From: Siderastrea siderea
Lineage: Eukaryota > Cnidaria > Anthozoa > Scleractinia > Rhizangiidae
DNA length: 64,000 nt
NCBI GenBank assembly: GCA_964030785.1
Contig: OZ034978.1
Location: forward strand, 9,152,453 to 9,216,452
Direction: 5' to 3'
Of the stretch, positions 57,565 to 64,000 are shown one piece after another. The position numbers and the translations under genes were made by a program. The notes under the pieces are model-generated. The model did not search any database and was not told the DNA's origin. It worked only from the letters and a program-made list of their open reading frames with translations. How positions within the stretch are numbered: position 1 is the first letter of the stretch; each line of letters opens with the position of its first letter.

Positions 57565-57652
57565 TAGCCTGCGAACGGACACATATTTCCCGCTGTCATT
57601 TCTCTTGGTGGAGAAAAACAACAGCCGGAAATATGTCTGCATTCGCAGGCTA
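57565..57652. mobile_element. 88-bp palindromic MITE, sister of 56878-56971
   Basis: It has the same TAGCCTGCG .. CGCAGGCTA ends but different inner arms (GACACATATTTCCCGCTGT against ACAGCCGGAAATATGTC). It is flanked by TCATTTGAA (57556-57564) and TCATTTGGA (57653-57661), 8 of 9 matching. Confidence 0.75.
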
Positions 57653-57779
57653 TCATTTGGAGGTCATCTTTATGGATTGCACGGTCAACAACATGATTAT
57701 CACATGGTAATATTTCAGTTGCCTCTGGTTCAAACAGCTATTTTACCACTGACTTTGATAGTAAAGTACATGTAGGCCT

Positions 57780-58465
57780 CTCTTGCAGAAAAAATGAAAC
57801 AATAACCAGTGGCAGTGAAGAAAATTGTTGCTTTTAATTATTTTAAAATAAACTAATGTAAAATGTAAACATTTCCATAAAACAAATTGATAAATAACAC
57901 TACAAATTTCAGATGCTGAGTATTTATTGATGGTTTAGTTCTCGTGAAATTGCTTTCATGCAGCAGAAACAAGTGGAAAAGTTCCCATAATGGTAGCTTC
58001 TACATATAAAGCCTAAGGTTTTTAAGAAAAAAAAAACCTACTCAGTCTAGTAGCTAGATTATAAAGAGGACTTTATCAGTAATCTTGCAAAAAATCTTGA
58101 TTTAAAATAATTAATGATAAATATTGCTATAATGGTGTCTTTCTGTTTCATTGAAACAGACATCATAAATTTTTAAAGGTGGTCTTGATATATATATGCC
58201 ACCAACATGCTTGCAACATTTAGACCTGCACATTGTAAAAAACATGGCCTTCAGTTTAGGGTTCTTTTATTTTTGCCTGTTTCAGGCATTCGTGCTGCCC
58301 TGGTGCTGCTACTGGGGAGCAGCATAAAGAAAGAAAAAGTGAGCATAAAAAATCAGAGGTTATATATGGAGAAGAGATACTGCCGTTTTATAGCTCTCAT
58401 GTGTTGTTGCTTCTCACTAATCCTGTTCCCCACTCTTGGTTGGGGCAGGGGGGGTTGACCCATGT
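57780..58465. other. Intergenic, nothing recognised
   Basis: AT-rich spacer without family-like frames. The frame at 58207-58458 shows no motif and is not supported. Confidence 0.4.
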
Positions 58466-58468
58466 TTG

Positions 58469-58720
58469 GGGGTGCCACCAAGGGTTTGGACCCCAACCCT
58501 GTTTGGGAGAAAAAAACCTGGTACACCCTAGGTAGGCCAACACCCCCTATTCCCGGTCCCTGTTTACGACACTTAATAGGAAAAATACACACTCATGAAG
58601 GGTGCCACCAAGGGTTTGGACCCAGACCCTTTTTTAGAAGAGAAAAAACTAAGCAACCCTGTGTAGGCCAACACCCTCTATTTCAGGCCCCTAGCTGTTT
58701 ACGACAAAAAGGCAAAATAC
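58469..58720 (+). repeat. Tandem direct repeat, two units of ~131 bp
   Basis: GGTGCCACCAAGGGTTTGGA occurs at ~58470 and ~58601. Both units go on to GTAGGCCAACACCC(C/T)CTATT and CTGTTTACGAC. The units differ by several substitutions and short indels. Confidence 0.75.
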
Positions 58721-59209
58721 ATTTTCTTGTTTTACGTAATTTTAAAGTGTTTTAAAACTGGCAAATGTCTCTGATCTAGGATTGCTAAATACTGTATAAA
58801 CTATATTTAATGACAACAATAATTTTGTGCAACCATACTTACCCTGTTTAGAACAGATTCAGACCCATAATTTTAGTAAAGACTAGCACAAAAGTAAACC
58901 CTGTTAAAACCATACCCTGCCATATAGGCCATATAAGGGAGTCTCTCCCACTGTCTAGATCTGAACACCAGGAACAGGCTAATAAGTTTTTATAAACAAA
59001 TTTTATTAAACCCTCCATAACCCTCATAAATATCTACAAGCCACTTATCCCTAAATCTAATGTATGTAGTGATGTATACATATCATGTCTTTAATAATGT
59101 TATTAACAAATACTGTACATTAGTTAAATATAAATGGAATCTTTTTGTTGCTTTTAAATACAATGCAAAAATCTATGTTTAAATATTTATTACAAGAAAA
59201 TAAATTTAT

Positions 59210-62200
59210 TCATAGAACTTCTAAAATCTTTCTCACTGTTGGATTTACCTGAAAAAAAGGAAGAAATAACATTTATTTACAAATTCAGCACTGATGTATT
59301 TGGTGATGGCATATTTTGGAATTCATTGGTCTATTCTGTGAAGTGGTCAGACTTCCCTTGTCTGTAAATAGCTAAATGATCCTGGTTGTAGAAGTCACAC
59401 TGTGATATGAGGTTTAAATCTGCTTGCAAGAAGGTCAGTCTAAGTGGCTATTTTTTGTCTGTTATACACCTTCCATTAAAAAAAGTTCAAGGTAAACAAA
59501 CTAAAACATGAACTGAGGTTAAAGGTTTGACTTGTTTTTAGTTGTCAATCCAGGTTTCTAGTTAGTGTCAAACCTTTTACCTCACTATGTCAACTCCTCA
59601 CTACAACTACTTAAGCTAAAACACGAATGTTGAATGCTGGTTAGGACGATCTTGCATGAACCAGTCTGGCCCAACACCTTAAGAGGTCAAAATCATGCCA
59701 ACACATGCCAAAGGTCAGAGGTTTGTTTGTTTTCAACAGAATAGCACCAGGTGGCCCTGTACTGTGGTTGCACAATAAAAACTACAAATTCCAACTTACA
59801 GGATATCCGCTCAGCTTGGATTTGAGGCCACAAAAGTCCGCTTCCTCTATGACTTCCTTTGAACTATATACACTGTTCTTTTCTGTGATTCTAGAATGAG
59901 AAGTGACATAAACCCATCATTGTACTGTAAGCTTCTGAAGTTGCATGAATCTCAAAACTAAAGTGAAGAGTGGTTTATATCATGAAGACTTACTGAGTCT
60001 CTGAGAAAAGTAACCTTTCTGAAAATGCTGCAATTGCTGAGAACTGTGCCAGGTTAAAAGTAGACTTCTCATTTCCTTCCACCATCTGTACACAGACAAA
60101 AATGCAAAAGACTTTTTTAAATGGTACACTTTACACTATCTCTCAAAAAGAATGCATTATAAATTGAAAACAGCATAATTATATAAAATGGCCATTTTTG
60201 TTGATCTGTGAGTTTGAAAGGTCACCTAATTTAAAAAATAATAAAAATTATTAAAAATTATCAGACTTAATGTTTAAGCTGGGCATTTTAATTACCTCTA
60301 TAAGTTTCTTTACTTGTTCTGTAGTTATGGAGTCCACATGAATTTCCTTTAAGCCTCTATCCATCTCCTATTACATAATTATAACACAACGTTAAAGCCA
60401 CTGTAATGGCTAATCTTGTCAGTTAATGCACTGGTAATATAAGGATTAAGAAAAAGTAGATGACAATTTAGCGGTGAAATTCTTTATTGGCAGTGATATT
60501 AAATGGAAAGGACACCATTCTACATATACATTAGGATGGGCTAATAGCAGTTATTGACCTAAGTAAAAAATAATTAATGATGATGGTGATGTTGATGATG
60601 ATGTGATGACCATGACAATCAATGAAAATAATTTAATAATGGCTCTGAGTTTGAGTTCCCTTAAGTATCTAAGTTTATAGGCACATGTTTAAACATTTAG
60701 CTTTCAGATGGCTTAGTGTCACTAGTACTGCTTACCACCATTCATACTGGAACTTAACAAGTCTTGAACTTACATGTATCATGAAGTCAACTCGTGCAGC
60801 TCAATTTGAACAGAACACAAACTTATCGATGTCTCAATGCCAACTGACAATGACAGTGGTGATGGAAACACAATGATTTATGGTGATTGGTGATCGTCAG
60901 ATGGTGATGATGACGATCATGATTGGCAATGGTGATCATGACTGTGATGGTAATGCCCAGGATGATGATGATGATGATAATGATGATGACGATGGAAATA
61001 AGAGGTTTTTGAAGGCAGTGGTGCACTGATTTAAACCATACATACCTTAAATGTAATAACGTTATCTCTGTCTTTATCCACTTTCTGGAATATGTGCTTG
61101 TACAGTGTTTTTCTCCTTGTGCTAATGATCACCAAAAATAAGAGATCACATTACTTTAAGGCATTTATAAATTATTTTATCAAGAAAGCTTTCCAATATG
61201 TGTAAAAACAAAGTGCAACAGTGCAGTTGCAGTGCAACAACTGCAGAAGGTGTGATTTGTACTCACCTGATGATGCAGTATTTTGTTAAATATTCCATTG
61301 GGGTCATGGCTTTAAGGAGAAAAATAAACAGGATTTAGAATACTCTTATCATGAAAAAAAATTAATGTAGAAAATTTCCCACAGTTAAGCCTAAATTTCA
61401 GTATTGATGAAAGTACTCTACATGACAAGTACAAGCACAAGGGTCCATTCAAAAGCTGCAGAACTAGATCATCAGCTCAAGTGAACTGAGACAAGAATCT
61501 TTAATTTACTCCTGAGACAAGAATCTTTAATTTACTCCTCACACTTGAGCTTGCATTTCAAAAAAATTGTCAGGACTTTGCATTCACACTTTATTACACA
61601 GTCAAACCTCGATTGGTCCACACTATAGTTGGAACTCCCAGGATTATAGAAAACATTGATAATGCATCATTTTCAGATGAAACCACTTTGCAGGTGACTG
61701 GAATAACTTTCTATTACAAGTCCACTTAATATTATTGACACTTCAATGGAGTAAACAAATTAAGCCTATATAATGAAATTAATTACTTGCACCTTCTTTG
61801 CTCAAAGATTCTTGGATTCTCACACAAAGAATTAGAATTTGGGAAGTCCCAGAGAAAAGCTTTGATAATCAAAAAGTCTCAACAATAGAGGTTTGACTGT
61901 ACTTGGATTTGTGCTTGTGTAATGTAGCTAGAAAATATGACACCTTCAGCAAAATGTTGGTCAATAAATACACTGCCATACCTTCAAGCAATCTAACATC
62001 CATGGGAAGTTCAAAGCGACTAGTTTGTTTAGAAAGTGCCAATCTTCCCTGGAGCCACGGCTTCATACCTTCTCTCCTCCGCTGCAGCAAAAATAAAAGA
62101 GACATCAGGTTAACTGAGTATTATATATATATTACCCACATAACATAGTATAACAAATGGCATTTTTAGTTCCCTGTGTAATTTTCTGGCCTTTAAAAGT

Positions 62201-63179
62201 TATTTGATAACCAGAAAACAGGTTGTTAACAACGTTATCCAGAATATTTAGTTCAAAATAATTTTCATTATTCTCTGTCTTGCCTTTGGTAATTTTATGC
62301 TTAAGATTGCAAATGATTAGCAAAATTAAATTAAAACATCACCAAAAATAAAACAGTAGGAACCATTAATTAATGGTTTAGTTAATGCTCTCTGCTACCA
62401 GCAAAAACAAAGACTTGGTTGACTTGAAGCAAAATAAGACTTTGAAACAGCATGCCTTCTATTTCTTTAATTTTATTTTTGCGACTAGGCCAAACAAAAA
62501 AGATAATTTGCACTGAGCCAGTAATACACTGAACAAACATTTGGTCTGCCATTCTTTACTAATACTTCATAACAAAACCCAGACTTGATGAATTTGCTTT
62601 CCTCTAAAAAGGAAAATCTCTTAGAGATATCTACTCTGGAGAGCTCAAATCAAACAGAAGAGAGCAAGTCTCACCAGGATTTCCAGCACAAAGAAGAGAG
62701 TAAAAAAAAAAACAAAGCAACGTAGAATTTTGTAGAAAAAATTGGAGGTTGGATACGTTAATGATCTATTTTCTCAAAACAAGTCACTGATAAAATAAAG
62801 AAAAAATAAGGCAACAGTATTCTATCTATGCTAATTTAGATCAGGTTTCCAAGCATCCTTCACACTTGCTTGAGTTGTTAACAAAGGAGTTTAATCTTGA
62901 AGCTAAGCTTACACTTTGTTTCAGGCCTCAGCACCACTCATAAAAATGCTAAGACCCAAACAAAAATTCAATAGTTGATCTGAGTCACTGAGGAACCATG
63001 TAGCATATATTCTTATTTTGTTTAAATAAAAATTCTACCTTTTGTTCATCCAGAATAGTTGTCATAACTTGAGTGCTCTCAGATGATGGTTTAAACTGAG
63101 GCATTGTAGTTGTAGAAGTCAGAGACTTTTTCACAGGTCTGGGCTCTCTTTTCTGTTCCAAGTGAAACTCCAGTAGATC
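59210..63179 (-). CDS. EF-hand protein, C-terminal eight exons (5' end outside window)
   Basis: Minus-strand exons 63039-63179, 61982-62081, 61267-61309, 61046-61121, 60296-60367, 60015-60085, 59800-59890 and 59210-59248 join in phase, giving 210 residues to a TGA at 59210-59212. One good EF-hand loop, DKDRDNVITFKE (D-x-D-x-D-x-V-I-x-F-x-E), spans the 61.0/60.3-kb exon junction after the helix TLYKHIFQKV. A second, degenerate hand may follow (TTEQVKKLIEMVEGNEKSTF, NLAQFSAIAAFSER), where the loop lacks the acidic pattern. Before it lie a Ser/Thr-rich linker and a basic RRREGMKPWLQGRLALSKQT. I do not recognise the family; calcium binding is the only supported property. Introns of 0.13-0.96 kb carry a TA-type MITE and GAT repeats. 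Confidence 0.8.
59513..59577. repeat. Hairpin, ~17-bp stem
   Basis: GAGGTTAAAGGTTTGAC and GTCAAACCTTTTACCTC (one mismatch) flank a ~30-nt loop, in the last intron of the EF-hand gene. Confidence 0.65.
61599..61898. mobile_element. TA-type MITE with CAGTCAAACCTC ends
   Basis: CAGTCAAACCTCGATTGGTC at the left and GAGGTTTGACTG-TA at the right. The left flank is CA where TA is expected. The termini resemble the 33210-33705 element (CAGTCAAAGCTC). It lies in an intron of the EF-hand gene. Confidence 0.65.
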
Positions 63180-64000
63180 CTTTGAGAAAAAAAATTGTCA
63201 TAACAAATACCGGCAAATACAGACATTTTTCAGTGAATGACACAACGACGCTCAGAGACAGATTAATATTTCTGAGATTTCTCAACAGGAGTCAAATCTA
63301 TGACCTTGATTTCTTTAAAAATATGACCTAGCTTGAATGGTCTGCTACTGAGCTACCTCTGTCAGTTTCACAGTAGCCCAGGACAATGTACATTACACCC
63401 AGCAGTACGTGTGCTAGTAAAAAAAAAAATTATTAAATACTTTCCAAAACAAATAGCACAAATTTCATCACAAAAAATATGGCTCAAAAGCTTTCTTTAA
63501 CATAATTGTATAGTCACCCATTAGGTAATTTGGTTCATCAATTGCAACAGAACCACACAGTATACAGCATAATAATCAATGGAAAGTACTGCTTAACAGT
63601 TTTCAGTGAAATGCTCACAATTTATATGATTTCATCCACAAACTCAAAAGTCACAGCCACAATACACAAACCATGATTCATCTCTGGAAGTAAAGGGGCT
63701 AGCAAAGGGCTACTGAATCTACTGTCTTCCTCTAAATGAAAATTTTAGCTATACTTACAAATATGAAGAGAAAGTAAAAATTAATGCTTCAATCTTGATG
63801 TCCAGGAAGTCCCGTATAACTTTTGCTTTGTGAAACCACACTGGGATTGTTAAGTACCCTAGTTTGTCATGCTGGACTTTTTCAATTTTTTTGCCTCAAA
63901 TTTGCAACAATGCATGTCTGGATACAAGAATGTTGCTATATCAACTTGTAAACAAAAGCGGGCAAAAACAAGTCATTTAACATCCTTTAACAAGCAGGTG
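63180..64000. other. Intronic or upstream DNA of the EF-hand gene, repeat fragments only
   Basis: No exon is supported. A degenerate tRNA-like SINE (minus strand, TAGCTCAGTAGCAGACC and GGTCATAGATTTGACTCC) lies at ~63280-63365. At 63545-63720 a stretch echoes the CCCTTTCACTCC MITE family. A short open stretch before a GTAAGT donor at ~63755 (minus) has no motif to support it as an exon. Confidence 0.35.

Noticed and set aside
63750..63860. Possible further 5' exon of the EF-hand gene (minus)
   Set aside because: Open to a GTAAGT donor, but phase does not fit a join to the 63.1-kb exon and the DNA looks repetitive.

Overview
The window is animal nuclear DNA, most likely from a stony coral or a close cnidarian relative. 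Genes are split into short exons with GT-AG introns. Intergenic and intronic DNA is full of short terminal-inverted-repeat elements and tRNA-headed SINEs of kinds I associate with coral genomes. The species is an inference; the intron-exon structure and repeats are seen directly.

Layout. 1-9.0 kb: no gene recognised. It holds a segmental duplication with a tRNA-like SINE, then a nest of transposons: a TTAA-type MITE split by a 5.38-kb inverted-repeat element, which itself holds two related 0.9-kb elements, all with exact 3-bp target duplications. 9.09-10.86 kb (+): the last two recognisable exons of a beta-1,4-N-acetylgalactosaminyltransferase 3/4-like enzyme. 10.9-16.5 kb: repeats, including a SINE-derived minisatellite and a 477-bp foldback element with a twin at 49.1 kb. 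16.48-54.70 kb (-): a complete class I unconventional myosin of the MYO1C/MYO1H type. I resolved 35 coding exons, 1027 codons, with every splice phase consistent. 56.04-56.38 kb (+): a 111-aa single-span membrane protein with an upstream ORF. 59.21-63.18 kb (-): the last eight exons of an EF-hand protein whose start lies beyond the window.

The most notable structure is at 20035-29508, inside one myosin intron. A 9474-bp DNA transposon has CAC-terminal inverted repeats, a 3-bp AGA target duplication and tandem repeats just inside both ends. It carries two divergent genes around a central promoter of about 280 bp. One is a TNP2-type (EnSpm/CACTA) transposase with an N-terminal CxC zinc motif, a TNP2 core and a DUF4218-like part. 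The other is a 300-aa protein with a SAM-like start, in the place of a second CACTA gene. Removing the element leaves a 631-bp intron, normal for this gene. The transposase frame has one in-phase TGA between the TNP2 and DUF4218-like parts, so this copy may be recently disabled, or the stop may be bypassed.

Functionally the host genes are unrelated: Golgi glycan synthesis, membrane-actin motor, small membrane protein, calcium binding. Most of the remaining sequence is explained by DNA-transposon fragments: Harbinger-like (TAA/TTA duplications), piggyBac-like (TTAA), mariner-like (TA), Mutator-like (9 bp) and CACTA (3 bp).
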